DNA of 64,000 nt from Xanthostigma xanthostigma (Eukaryota; Arthropoda; Insecta; Raphidioptera; Raphidiidae), in contig OY754464.1 in the NCBI GenBank assembly GCA_963575645.1, positions 48,970,192 to 49,034,191 of the forward strand, read 5' to 3'. Below the pieces are notes generated by a model. The model was not told the DNA's origin, did no database searches, and saw only the letters and a list, made by a program, of their open reading frames with translations. A program made the translations under genes and the position numbers. Shown one piece after another: positions 35,194-39,540 of the stretch (position 1 is its first letter; every line of letters starts with the position of its first letter).

Positions 35194-37396
35194 CTTTATT
35201 AGTACATATAAGTGCACTAAAAGGCGAGGTTCAGCCACAGGCTGCTTTTCAACCTAACCCTTTATGCTAAATACATAATAAAAGTATGGTATAATCGTTG
35301 CTAACTACAAAATTTTTTTTTAACTTCCTGCTTTATAAAAAAAATTTTTTTTCAAAAATCGTGAAGTTATTGGTTTCACCCCGATTTTCAAAAATCGAGT
35401 TTTCGCCAGATCTCGACGTTTTGAGGTCCTAGGAAGCTATTGAAACTATTTTGGCGATGATGTCCGTAGGGCTGTATGTGTATGTGTGTGTTGGTGTGTG
35501 TGTGTGTGTGTATATGTATGCATGTAAACCTTTTATATCTTTTGAACGGAGTGTCCGACTGAAACGCGGTTTACGGCATCTGACGTGATCTTGGTGAACT
35601 TAGACTTCCTGAAAATTTGAAACGATTCGGCCCAAAAAATTTTGAGAAATCTTAAAAAAACAAGTTTCAAAAATTTTTAAAAATTTGTTTTTGTAAAAAA
35701 TTTTCTAAACTACTAAACCGATTAATTCCAAAAACTAATCAGCTCTTCTCCTTAACAAATTGCGTCGATTTCCGCAAACCGCATCAAAATCGGTTCATTT
35801 GTTCACGAGATACCGTGAACGAAAAAATCGATAAAAAAGTGTTTTTTTAAAATGACTCTTAAAATTGTTATCAGATTGATTTTTTTGTAATAAATTACTT
35901 TCTTAGGCTAAAAAAACTGCGTCGATCGCCGCAAACCATATCAAAATTGGTTCATTTGTTCATGAGATAACGTGAACGAAAAATTAGAAAAAAAGTAATT
36001 TCTTAAAATGACTCGTAAAATTCTTATCAAATCGATTTTTTTGTAATAATTTACTTTCTTAGGTTAAAAAAACTGCGTCGATTGCAGCAAACCGCATCAA
36101 AATCGGCTCATTTGTTCACGAGATATTGTGAACGAAAAATTTTAAAAAAAGTGTTTTTTTTAAATTGCTTGTCAAATTCCTATGAGATCGATTTTTCTGT
36201 ATTAAATTACTTTTTTAGGTTAAAAAATTGCGTCGACTGCCGCAAATCGCATCAAAATCGGTTCATTTGTTCATGAGATATCCTGAACGAAAATTTCGTA
36301 ACAAAGTGTTTTTTTTTGAGCTCGAAGAGCTAAAAAATAAACTTCTTGCTATATTTTATATATTTTTGAGCGTTTTGAACTCAAAAAAATAGCGGGAAGT
36401 TACAGGGATGGCCTGCAGGGTCAAACTTCTTTTAAAATTTTTTATTCTAAATTAATACGGTAGATCCCTTTTATCTTACTTTAATACATTTTTCATCAAA
36501 ATATTGTTTTTTACCATGCCAGATTCAATTTTTAAGCGCCGTGAAAGCGTTTTTTCATAAACAAATCAGCTTTTACAAGAGCCGTGTCAAAACACCACCT
36601 TAATATTTTTCTGAAAGTTAAGGTTTGACATCTATTTTATGCATAAAAATTGGTCTGTCAACGAAAAAATGTTTTTTACTATGACAGACTTCATAAAAAA
36701 AAATTAGATAGAAGAGATCTTAAACTTTATTTTAAAAAAATTCAAGGAGGTTTTATGAAATGTATTTTCAAAAAAAAATAATTTATAACAAATGAAGTCT
36801 GACAAATTTATTACCAAAAATTGTCAGCCAGACAAATTTACTCAAAAATGGTACATTATTTACTACAAATTGTATAAATTTCAAGCAGGTGTTTTGGAAA
36901 GTAAAATCATGTTTTTTTTTTAATTCAAAAATTCATAAAAAATAACAATTAACAAATTTTTACTAGTCTGGCGGGCGTAACATGTTTCTGACATGTTTTT
37001 CAGCCATTTTCACTTTATAATTTTGAGGTGTTCTTAGGGGTAACTTTTTCTGTCATGGGAGCTTGCACTATATGCGAATATTCGCGAATGCGATTCGTTA
37101 CATCACTAGTAGATACGACCACACAGTGCGATAGTATCTCAATCAGATATCGTTGTACAACACCAACCAGAATGATTTTTTTTTCTGCTTTATCGAACGC
37201 TTTCAATCCTTGGACGTAGTATTTACGAATAAATTTGCAGGATGAGAAGAAAGAAGAAATAAAAACATCGAACAACAGTGCAAAGCCAGAATATAAAGAT
37301 TATACAGGTCAAGAATTAGAGAGCGATGAGGAACTTGTGGAAATAGAAGTAGATGAAGATGACGAAGAAGAAGAGGAGGAAGAAGATAACATTTAA
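5442..37396 (+). CDS. RIC3: RIC3, ER chaperone for nicotinic acetylcholine receptors (complete, spliced)
   Basis: Join of coding exons 5442-5595, 9339-9463, 9830-9976, 11767-11935, 19064-19219, 27560-27663, 28360-28749, 29149-29332, 30121-30419 and 37241-37396. All junctions are GT/AG and all phases agree, giving 627 residues. RIC3 assists folding, assembly and ER exit of nicotinic acetylcholine receptors. Visible parts in order: an N-terminal hydrophobic segment (residues about 11-33, AIVIVIVVGCFAVLW); the conserved block with MRPEMVHPALREKGRAIPQ (about 60-80); a second membrane segment (about 121-141, IYTIGIVVFFLYTL); coiled coils (about 199-285, INQLRRRLQETEQAM and EVDQRREFLAKQRQEIQKL); a KWSRP motif near 405; and a long acidic tail ending EEEDNI. 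Tail length and composition vary in this family. The start is the first ATG before the hydrophobic segment. Introns are 0.4-8.3 kb and heavily invaded by transposons. An extra microexon is possible (see 17143). Confidence 0.95.
5978..6382. mobile_element. Palindromic MITE with ends AAATTATCGACCAATTTTTT
   Basis: About 90 bp at each end pair as inverted repeats: TTCAGACTGTATATTGAC against GTCATTATACAGTCTGAA, and further in GGTCCGGATTTGGAT against ATCCAAATCCGGACC. The same terminal phrase (ATTGGTCGA.AAT next to TCTGA) recurs at 20125, 23165 and 56050, marking a family. It lies in RIC3 intron 1. Confidence 0.7.
6383..8161. other. RIC3 intron 1, unassigned part
   Basis: Contains C-rich and G-rich runs (6486-6493, 6531-6546, 6815-6833) and GATTTTGATG-less unknown repeats. 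No coding exon, tRNA or complete element was recognised. Confidence 0.4.
8162..8589 (+). CDS. Unidentified open exon-like block in RIC3 intron 1
   Basis: An acceptor-like TTTTTGTTTAG precedes a frame open from 8162 to the TAA at 8587-8589. An internal ATG at 8173 gives 138 residues. The sequence looks like real protein, not repeat: MIWETDVNAIRVMENLCGNI, then a charged helical middle (KLSKDIISDCRREILAKC) and a mixed C-terminus. It has no low-complexity bias and codon use is balanced for this AT-rich genome. I do not recognise the family. If spliced at 8162 its phase fits RIC3 exon 1, so it could be an alternative last exon of RIC3, an exon of a nested gene, or a gene remnant. No close poly(A) signal was confirmed. 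Confidence 0.4.
8590..9338. other. RIC3 intron 1, distal part
   Basis: No gene or well-defined repeat recognised; the 3' splice acceptor is CTGCTCGCAG ending at 9338. Confidence 0.5.
9339..9463 (+). CDS. RIC3: RIC3 coding exon 2
   Basis: Acceptor CTGCTCGCAG, donor GTAGGT. Encodes the block MRQERPAHMRPEMVHPALRE, followed by a Pro/His stretch and RVVEGR, the most diagnostic part of RIC3 outside the membrane segments. Confidence 0.95.
9830..9976 (+). CDS. RIC3: RIC3 coding exon 3
   Basis: Acceptor ATTTTCAG, donor GTACGT. Encodes a Pro/Gly-rich linker (PGPVPGMRPVMGGAG) and the second membrane segment, IYTIGIVVFFLYTLMK. 147 nt, phase 0 at both ends. Confidence 0.95.
10200..10434 (+). repeat. Helitron- or SINE-like repeat ending CAGCTAGT
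   Basis: Contains GACTGAACCGATTTTGACGG and ends GCGGAGCCGCGGGGAGCAGCTAGT. This resembles the 3' end of the element at 2761-3248 (hairpin-capable GC block then CTAGT followed by AAT). A related 5' phrase occurs at 28870-28980. Confidence 0.45.
10980..11400. repeat. Repeat family shared in inverted form with 29815-29975
   Basis: ATATCACACAAAAATACTCACGAAGAAAGGTG matches, as reverse complement, the block at about 29860-29910. Both copies have a nearby phrase TCTACGCCCTTGCC (about 11361 and 29960), a typical hAT-like end. Full ends were not resolved. Confidence 0.45.
11767..11935 (+). CDS. RIC3: RIC3 coding exon 4
   Basis: Acceptor TTATTCCAG, donor GTAAGT. Encodes IMFRKQNNASTLYPPLQTDP and continues to NPPTEVSRKL. 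It ends in phase 1, directly before the coiled-coil exons. Confidence 0.9.
12027..12235. repeat. Dispersed repeat beginning GGGGTTCCGTAG
   Basis: GGGTTCCGTAGTCAAATGGC with ACAGAACCC forms a short stem, followed by a CCGCCCTTCCGTTCGTCTATCTGTC run. It is related in style to the repeat at 4826 and is common in arthropod introns. Confidence 0.5.
12927..13548. mobile_element. hAT-like element, 622 bp (TIR TAGGGTTGCCAGGC)
   Basis: Left end TAGGGTTGCCAGGC and right end GCCTGGCAACCCTA are perfect 14-bp inverted repeats, and subterminal AGCCAAAC motifs recur. No clear 8-bp target duplication remains. No transposase frame, so non-autonomous. Confidence 0.7.
14787..14837. repeat. 51-bp near-perfect palindrome
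   Basis: TGTAGAGCAGCTAGGATCAT pairs with ATGATCCCAGCTGCTCTACA. Arms are 25 bp with one mismatch around a single-base centre at 14812. The centre is too tight for a normal pre-miRNA loop. Confidence 0.9.
14871..14901. repeat. 31-bp near-perfect palindrome
   Basis: TAAAATTAAGGATAA pairs with TTATCCTTAATTTTA. It lies only 34 bp from the previous palindrome and shares the GGATAAT phrase. Confidence 0.85.
15930..16700 (+). pseudogene. Possible decayed coding sequence, unidentified
   Basis: On the plus strand, pieces with protein-like composition appear in changing frames, for example RLYRIFKRLYNTRESPNLPS near 15995-16060 and NLESVRSKSDSVKKQQRLKT near 16230-16290, interrupted throughout. This suggests an old gene or transposon remnant, but I cannot name a family and chance is not excluded. 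Confidence 0.25.
17143..17163 (+). CDS. RIC3: Candidate 21-nt RIC3 microexon
   Basis: Between exons 4 and 5, a 21-nt block (GCTGGAAGG... to ...ACACAA) is preceded by GCAAAAG and followed by a consensus donor GTAAGT. Inserted in phase 1 it adds seven residues, reading KLGWKERDTRNSEINQL instead of KLGNSEINQL. This extends the charged coiled coil naturally. The upstream pyrimidine tract is weak (TTTGTTTTGTTTATG), as is common for microexons. Confidence 0.45.
17656..17842. mobile_element. 187-bp hAT MITE, CAGGCGCGGTC family, copy 1
   Basis: TIR CAGGCGCGGTC at both ends. The exact 8-bp target duplication ATTTTACT occupies 17648-17655 and 17843-17850. Inner GGGGTCAC / GTGACCCC blocks with C-runs pair as well. 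A second copy of identical length lies at 39063-39249 in the opposite orientation. Confidence 0.92.
18860..18930. repeat. hAT-like end near RIC3 exon 5
   Basis: CCAGGGGTGTGCAATCGCG resembles an hAT terminus (CAGGGGTG...). No partner end was found, so the element is not delimited. Confidence 0.3.
19064..19219 (+). CDS. RIC3: RIC3 coding exon 5 (coiled coil)
   Basis: Acceptor TTTGCATTGCAG, donor GTCAGC. Encodes NSEINQLRRRLQETEQAMVR and on through ISQMGSAPSLDRLKEDDFDS, a heptad-patterned coiled coil typical of RIC3. 156 nt, phase 1 in and out, fitting exons 4 and 6. Confidence 0.9.
19366..19680. mobile_element. Inverted-repeat MITE
   Basis: GACGACGAGAAGATTCGCAT... to GGAACTGA on the left pairs with TCAGTTCCACGACC... 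to GTCTTCTCGTCG on the right, arms of about 55-60 bp. Outer CCAGAT / ATCTGG extend the pairing. No coding sequence and no sure target duplication. Confidence 0.6.
19681..21640. other. RIC3 intron, nothing recognised
   Basis: AT-rich sequence without exon-like frames. The phrase ATTGGTCGACAATTTTATTT at about 20140 matches the terminal motif of the 5978-6382 family. Confidence 0.4.
21725..23147. repeat. 1.4-kb hairpin (arms about 530 bp)
   Basis: The left arm 21725-22255 pairs with the right arm 22610-23147 over nearly its whole length: for example GGAGCGGGCAACGAATTATT against AATAATTCGTTCCCCGCCCC, and AATTTCAGTGGTCA against TGACCACTGAAATT. Parts of the loop pair too (CCTTAAACAATATTTATG). Arms differ by scattered substitutions. 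It sits in RIC3 intron 5 and would be transcribed in the pre-mRNA. Confidence 0.9.
23363..23391. repeat. Perfect 13-bp-arm hairpin
   Basis: GCACATACCGCTA, loop AAC, TAGCGGTATGTGC. It lies at the left border of the 930-bp insertion, and may be the terminus of the inserted element. Confidence 0.9.
23601..23706. repeat. (GTACGTACGTAT)n microsatellite
   Basis: About nine 12-bp units, almost fully self-complementary. It opens reading frames (YVRT, CTYV repeats) on both strands, which are artefacts. Confidence 0.95.
23965..24036 (+). repeat. tRNA-like sequence, probable SINE head
   Basis: A clear pol III A box (TGGCGCAATGG, 23973-23983) and B box (GGTTCGAATCC, 24017-24027) at tRNA spacing. The 5' GCAGCCG has no complementary 3' acceptor strand, so it is not a functional tRNA. 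T-rich sequence follows. Best read as a tRNA-derived SINE or pseudo-tRNA inside the 930-bp insertion. Confidence 0.65.
25201..25764. other. RIC3 intron, nothing recognised
   Basis: AT-rich sequence without exon-like frames or clear repeats. Confidence 0.4.
25765..26205. mobile_element. hAT-like element, 441 bp (TIR TAGGGTTACCAGA)
   Basis: Ends TAGGGTTACCAGA and TCTGGTAACCCTA are perfect inverted repeats, flanked by the exact 8-bp duplication GGCGGAAG (25757-25764 and 26206-26213). Related by its ends to the element at 12927-13548. No transposase. Confidence 0.92.
26716..26833. mobile_element. Short hairpin MITE
   Basis: TGTGCGACTAGTGAGAGAAG with GGAGAAGATTCCA pairs with TGGAATATTCTCCTTCGATC and GGTCGCACA. 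Inner CCGCAC/GTGCGG and GAGCG/CGCTC form a second stem. Confidence 0.65.
26837..27218. mobile_element. Palindromic MITE next to the previous one
   Basis: Arms of about 60 bp: GAGTAATATGTAAT and GGGGCCCTG against CAGGGCCCCG and ATTACATATTACTC, with TTCAAC/GTTGAA near the ends. The two elements abut. Confidence 0.7.
27560..27663 (+). CDS. RIC3: RIC3 coding exon 6
   Basis: Acceptor ATTTTTTCAG, donor GTATTT. Encodes VVTALSDMLNEVDQRREFLA and KQRQEIQKLADDERK, a second coiled coil. Enters in phase 1, leaves in phase 0. Confidence 0.93.
28360..28749 (+). CDS. RIC3: RIC3 coding exon 7
   Basis: Acceptor CTCTTTTTAG, donor GTAAAT. 130 codons: a low-complexity Asn/Glu/Lys-rich stretch, then MEVTASCEGGQKWSRPSTP, a conserved-looking motif. 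Phase 0 at both ends. Confidence 0.9.
29149..29332 (+). CDS. RIC3: RIC3 coding exon 8
   Basis: Acceptor CATTTTTACAG, donor GTAAAT. Encodes SSNTPPPAQSIFLEGTVPAQ and ends VILSGKVTLTLIAA. Leaves in phase 1. Confidence 0.88.
29815..29975. repeat. Inverted copy of the repeat at 10980-11400
   Basis: CACCTTCCTTCGTGAGTATT and GTGTGATATTAATAAAA match the reverse complement of the first copy. It ends near ATCTACGCCCTTGCC. Confidence 0.45.
30121..30419 (+). CDS. RIC3: RIC3 coding exon 9 (acidic)
   Basis: Acceptor TTTACATTACAG, donor GTAAGT. Encodes a strongly acidic stretch with repeats of the type EENGNEESEDEE and a final VEENRVEKEK. Phase 1 in, phase 0 out. Confidence 0.9.
30770..33658 (-). CDS. LINE ORF2: endonuclease and reverse transcriptase, 962 aa
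   Basis: The N-terminal third is an APE-type endonuclease: FNHNIQCLRN, LSEHWL, YRPPCGDFEIF, VVICGDFNIN, SSSCIDNIITN and the catalytic SDHYPQ are all present. The reverse transcriptase follows: AIVKPIFKSND, NYRPISILSN, motif A ILDQSKAFDCV, GVPQGSVLGPLFF and the catalytic YADD. A C-terminal thumb-like region follows. Length and order fit CR1/Jockey ORF2, and no disabling change is apparent in the recognisable motifs. The RT makes cDNA directly at the nicked target. Confidence 0.93.
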   Translation of the reverse strand: MPAIFGRVTSLSEDTIFFGKPKEQLTEILKPNETFLTVFNHNIQCLRNKQLKLETMLTINNDIDIICLSEHWLKENEYVSLKNYKIAAQYNRHNKLHGGSAIYVKDNIKYTVMDVDSTNYETHFEACAIEITDYNFVVMCIYRPPCGDFEIFTDNFAKLLKFANKKFKGKDPCVVICGDFNINFHTQKKQPKTFADILTTFNLNATITEPTRVTHHSSSCIDNIITNMEYKNPKVIKSDLSDHYPQTVTLKVTRVSNTDKSRYYKRLNTDEAIQNFIGMLTQENWQDVYNSESCNNAYQHFHDIIKYYYEVNFPKKLCKGNNNRKADWITPKIINITKHKRMLYELTLQFPNDIDLKLRYKNYCNLVKCETDTAKRNYNKQKLENENYSSKSMWSLINKTKPKKQKIEVEKITINNETITDKTKIANNFNVYFKDITKTLGLKTPNDTCDDIESSKKSFFLNPTTTTEVYNEILCLKNKHSVGWDEIPVHILKTAADFISLPLTHIINISFNTGIYPDLLKRAIVKPIFKSNDQTEISNYRPISILSNIGKLFEKLFHKRLLNFLLKNKIICKDHFGFIPNKDTNLALVEIMTTVLTDMNDDINSIAMILDQSKAFDCVHHGRLLSKLSRYGIRGVAHEWCKSYLSERLQRVQISTETSNWEVINNGVPQGSVLGPLFFLIYTNDLPQKIQAKTIMYADDISIIFKKWNDVSVNFDLINDWFSENSLKLNSKKTQFIQFNKRKNLNNSLIKINNNDYQITQTVKLLGVFIDSDVSWTKHIDHLRKKICSCIYLLRNLATYIDKKTALVAYFAYVYSILRYGIVLWGNSTDIQIIFTLQKSCIRAIYNLKRKDSCVEYFRSHGILTLSSIYILESALLVKTHPELFIFIENTHSYNTRQYRDTQQPFSKKTFINKSVYTMITKIYNNIPKNIRELPTPKFKKELKKVLIDKAPYRVNDFIKDF
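33564..34547 (-). CDS. LINE ORF1: PHD-finger and coiled-coil protein, 327 aa
   Basis: The N-terminus carries a Cys4-His-Cys3 zinc finger of PHD type (CLSCNEKLEQ, CAGKCSLTYHALC, then WTCNDC). A coiled coil follows at about residues 70-125 (IEELKKVNSKYISEV), then a low-complexity Lys/Asn region. The C-terminal VWLYIGRVDP ... SFKVGADFST ... NVIVRRY is an RNA-binding-like region seen in many insect LINE ORF1 proteins. Presumed role: RNP formation with the LINE transcript. Confidence 0.85.
   Translation of the reverse strand: MADMAESITDTECLSCNEKLEQSDLIIKCAGKCSLTYHALCVIKKSEYNVLIANKNINWTCNDCQNELISWSKIDSLMTAIEELKKVNSKYISEVSEIKQKYETITEQIAELKNENKSIKTLIKTTADNTDNIQTYNADTPSDEQSKLTNNKLKSEQIRNYNNTNLLSPSVETVKNKKSVPEGHENIEGNKNKKDTIKNTKTDDNEAEGFTEVKNKRKKQTVGTAENINSFVGAPKRVWLYIGRVDPKVEKDKILEYLKHKLKDHPNPRIEVELIRTNAYTSSFKVGADFSTSDIILASDFWPRNVIVRRYNFFRKAERTTNRNFET
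35083..35325. mobile_element. Inverted-repeat element enclosing a LINE 3' tail
   Basis: GTTAGCAACAATTATACCAT on the left pairs with ATGGTATAATCGTTGCTAAC on the right, so the block has about 40-bp terminal inverted repeats. Between them sits a 5'-truncated LINE tail. Confidence 0.65.
35158..35280 (-). mobile_element. 5'-truncated LINE 3' end
   Basis: Read on the minus strand it ends ...GTACTAATAAAGATT followed by (ATT)n at 35158-35193, the same tail architecture as the full LINE at 30635. The unique part does not obviously match that LINE, so it is probably a related family. Confidence 0.55.
35322..36460. mobile_element. Repeat element with AACTTCCCGC ends, copy 1, uninterrupted
   Basis: Begins TTAACTTCCTGCTTTATAAA and ends ATAGCGGGAAGTTACAGGG, continuing GGCCTGCAGGGTCAAACTTC. 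The interior has four units of about 150 bp containing GCAAACCGCATCAAAATCGG and GTTCACGAGAT. A (GT)n tract lies at 35480-35515. It matches 23255-25133 in reverse and is the intact version of that family. Confidence 0.75.
37241..37396 (+). CDS. RIC3: RIC3 last coding exon
   Basis: Acceptor TAAATTTGCAG. Encodes DEKKEEIKTSNNSAKPEYKD, then LESDEELVEIEVDEDDEE and a Glu run ending EEDNI and TAA (37394-37396). It completes the acidic C-terminus. Confidence 0.93.
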   Translation, partial: DEKKEEIKTSNNSAKPEYKDYTGQELESDEELVEIEVDEDDEEEEEEEDNI

Positions 37397-37538
37397 TTAA
37401 ATTTACTTTAAAATGGCAGTAGATTGACTCGAAAAGTATCTTTCTTATGGCGTTAATCCTTTCATTAACCTTACGAACATTACATTATTTAAAAAATATA
37501 TAAAAGACCTTAACAATTTTTGTCTTGTTCGTAATATT

Positions 37539-37556
37539 AATAAAAATGTAAATAAA
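37539..37556 (+). terminator. RIC3: RIC3 poly(A) signals
   Basis: Two AATAAA hexamers at 37539-37544 and 37551-37556, about 150 nt after the stop codon, followed by T-rich sequence. Probable 3' end of RIC3 mRNA. Confidence 0.6.
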
Positions 37557-39062
37557 AAATTTATTTATTGTTGACATTATGTATAATTAACCAGTGATAT
37601 TCTGAATTGAAAAAAACAATTAAAAATAATTTAAATTTAATTTTTTCAAGTTAAAAATTGTACACAAAATTAAATCGAATTAATCTATTAGTATAGATCT
37701 ATAAAAATCAAACTACAAGATTTGTAACTCTATTTCGTTTCAGTTAAATTTCGATAACATACAAAAATATTTGATCCAGAGAGTAAATATCTACTAGAAA
37801 ATTAATTGGAATCGTCTGAATTTCCGCGATTTATTATGTATATTGTGAGTTGTGACATAATATTTTCTCATGGTTTGTTAACTAAATTTCTGATTTCTAT
37901 AGGTAGGTATACTCATATAAAACTGGTGCATAATAATCCAAGTCGTGCCAAATTAATAGATATAGGTAATAATTGCGAGTTTTTAACTATTTACATATAC
38001 AATGTTTGTTATTAATACTACTTCTATATTCTGAGAAAATACGTTTCTGTTATAATTAGCATTTTACTAACTTTAAAAGCCGAATTACATTATCTGCGCA
38101 AACACAGCATATAGATTAAAGATTAATTATATAAATATCAGCACATAAGTCGACTCTCGGCTCTCAGTCAATTTCTAAGATCTTTAAGACTAACACATCT
38201 GTGCAAGCACGCGTTACCCTGCTTCTAATTTTACAACGGGACGGACACTACAAGAGTCCGAAATGACAACTGCGCCTGCTAAGTAAGAACATGGTGGTCG
38301 GGTGCGCAAATTAGGTGTTCAAGTGATTTAGCTGTAACAGGCACGTTTAGCGTAGAATAGACAAAACATTTTTAATGCACTATGTGTCCTGATTTATACA
38401 ATACGATAAAACACTGAATTAGACTTGATTTCAGATTATAGCCACTCGACAATTGAAATCTATTTCCGAGTCTGTGCGGATAATACAAATGCACCTTAAT
38501 TTGCTATTGTTTAGATTAAATCATTAGTTCGCAATTTTGAACTTGTGTTTGATCAATCTATTAAATTCATTAGTACTTTTAGTTTCGTACCGAAACCGAC
38601 GATGTGTAAACATATAAAAAATGTTTGCGCAAATCGAAAAATGTATCCACCGTGAGTTCACTTGCTGCTTAAGAAATAAAAAAACTAAGTTTTACACGTG
38701 TGTAATTTCCTGAAAGTTGTAAATAGCCCATGTTTTTCGTTATCTCGTACACGTGTCCTTTTTGTCCATTAACGGCCAGTAGTCACTTTAAGCCCGCCAC
38801 GGACCTAATACCATTTCTTATATTCAAGTGTTATACAAAATTGATACTTTGACTAGTTTCCGAGTAATCTGATTGGAACTTAGAAGAGCCATGCTAACGT
38901 CATATAAACAACGGCATGACTATCACCCTTATGTAGTCTGCATGCGGTTAAACCTTGAATGTGCGGTTTTGTATTTGCGTTTGTGGCAAGCTTTAGAAAG
39001 GGTGGACTAAAACTGCTACCAGTATTATTTTGCGCATTTGATTTTTAACATTTGGATGCAAA
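37557..39062. other. Intergenic stretch, nothing recognised
   Basis: Between the convergent RIC3 and Eb1 genes. No exon-like frame or repeat was identified. Confidence 0.45.
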
Positions 39063-39249
39063 CAGGCGCGGTCGCAGCCTGAAATTTTGGGGGGGGGTCA
39101 CTCACTACACTAATAAAAAATGTCGACTTTTTGTATTGTAGCTAAAAATTTTCTTTTATTATTTGGCAAATTTTTGAGATTTTTCAATTTGACTTTAGAT
39201 TTTGGGGGGGGTCATGTCCCCTGTGACCCCCCCCTTCGGACCGCGCCTG
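39063..39249. mobile_element. 187-bp hAT MITE, CAGGCGCGGTC family, copy 2
   Basis: TIR CAGGCGCGGTC and GACCGCGCCTG-type end. Exact 8-bp target duplication GATGCAAA at 39055-39062 and 39250-39257. It aligns along its whole length with the reverse complement of 17656-17842 with few differences. Confidence 0.93.
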
Positions 39250-39401
39250 GATGCAAAGACATAAAAGTGTTTGCTTCATAAAAATAGATATGTGATATAG
39301 CAATGGTTTTCATTTTAAAAATAATTTAGAAACTAAAATAAATAGGTATACAGCATTTGACAAAATATTCATTTGACATATCTCTAATGTTTATACAGTC
39401 G

Positions 39402-39532
39402 CAGTGGCGTAACAATAGGGTGGCAGGACGGGCAAAACGCTACGGGCCGTGAGCACAGGTGATCCTAACATTTATTATTACAACATTTAGTAAAATTTGC
39501 CACATGCCTCAAACGGCATAGTTACGCCACTG
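39402..39532. mobile_element. 131-bp hAT MITE
   Basis: TIR CAGTGGCGTAAC and GTTACGCCACTG. Flanks TACAGTCG (39394-39401) and CACAGTCG (39533-39540), one difference in 8. Confidence 0.85.
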
Positions 39533-39540
39533 CACAGTCG

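Larger units (their letters stand above)
34859..37108. mobile_element. hAT-like element, 2250 bp, host to other insertions
   Basis: Ends TAGTGATGTAACGAAT and ATTCGTTACATCACTA are perfect 16-bp inverted repeats with subterminal ATATTCGCGAA motifs. Flanks ATAAATAC (34851-34858) and GTAGATAC (37109-37116) agree at 6 of 8 bases, a worn target duplication. It carries an inverted-repeat element (35083-35325), which itself holds a LINE tail, and the AACTTCCCGC element (35322-36460). No transposase was found. Confidence 0.75.
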
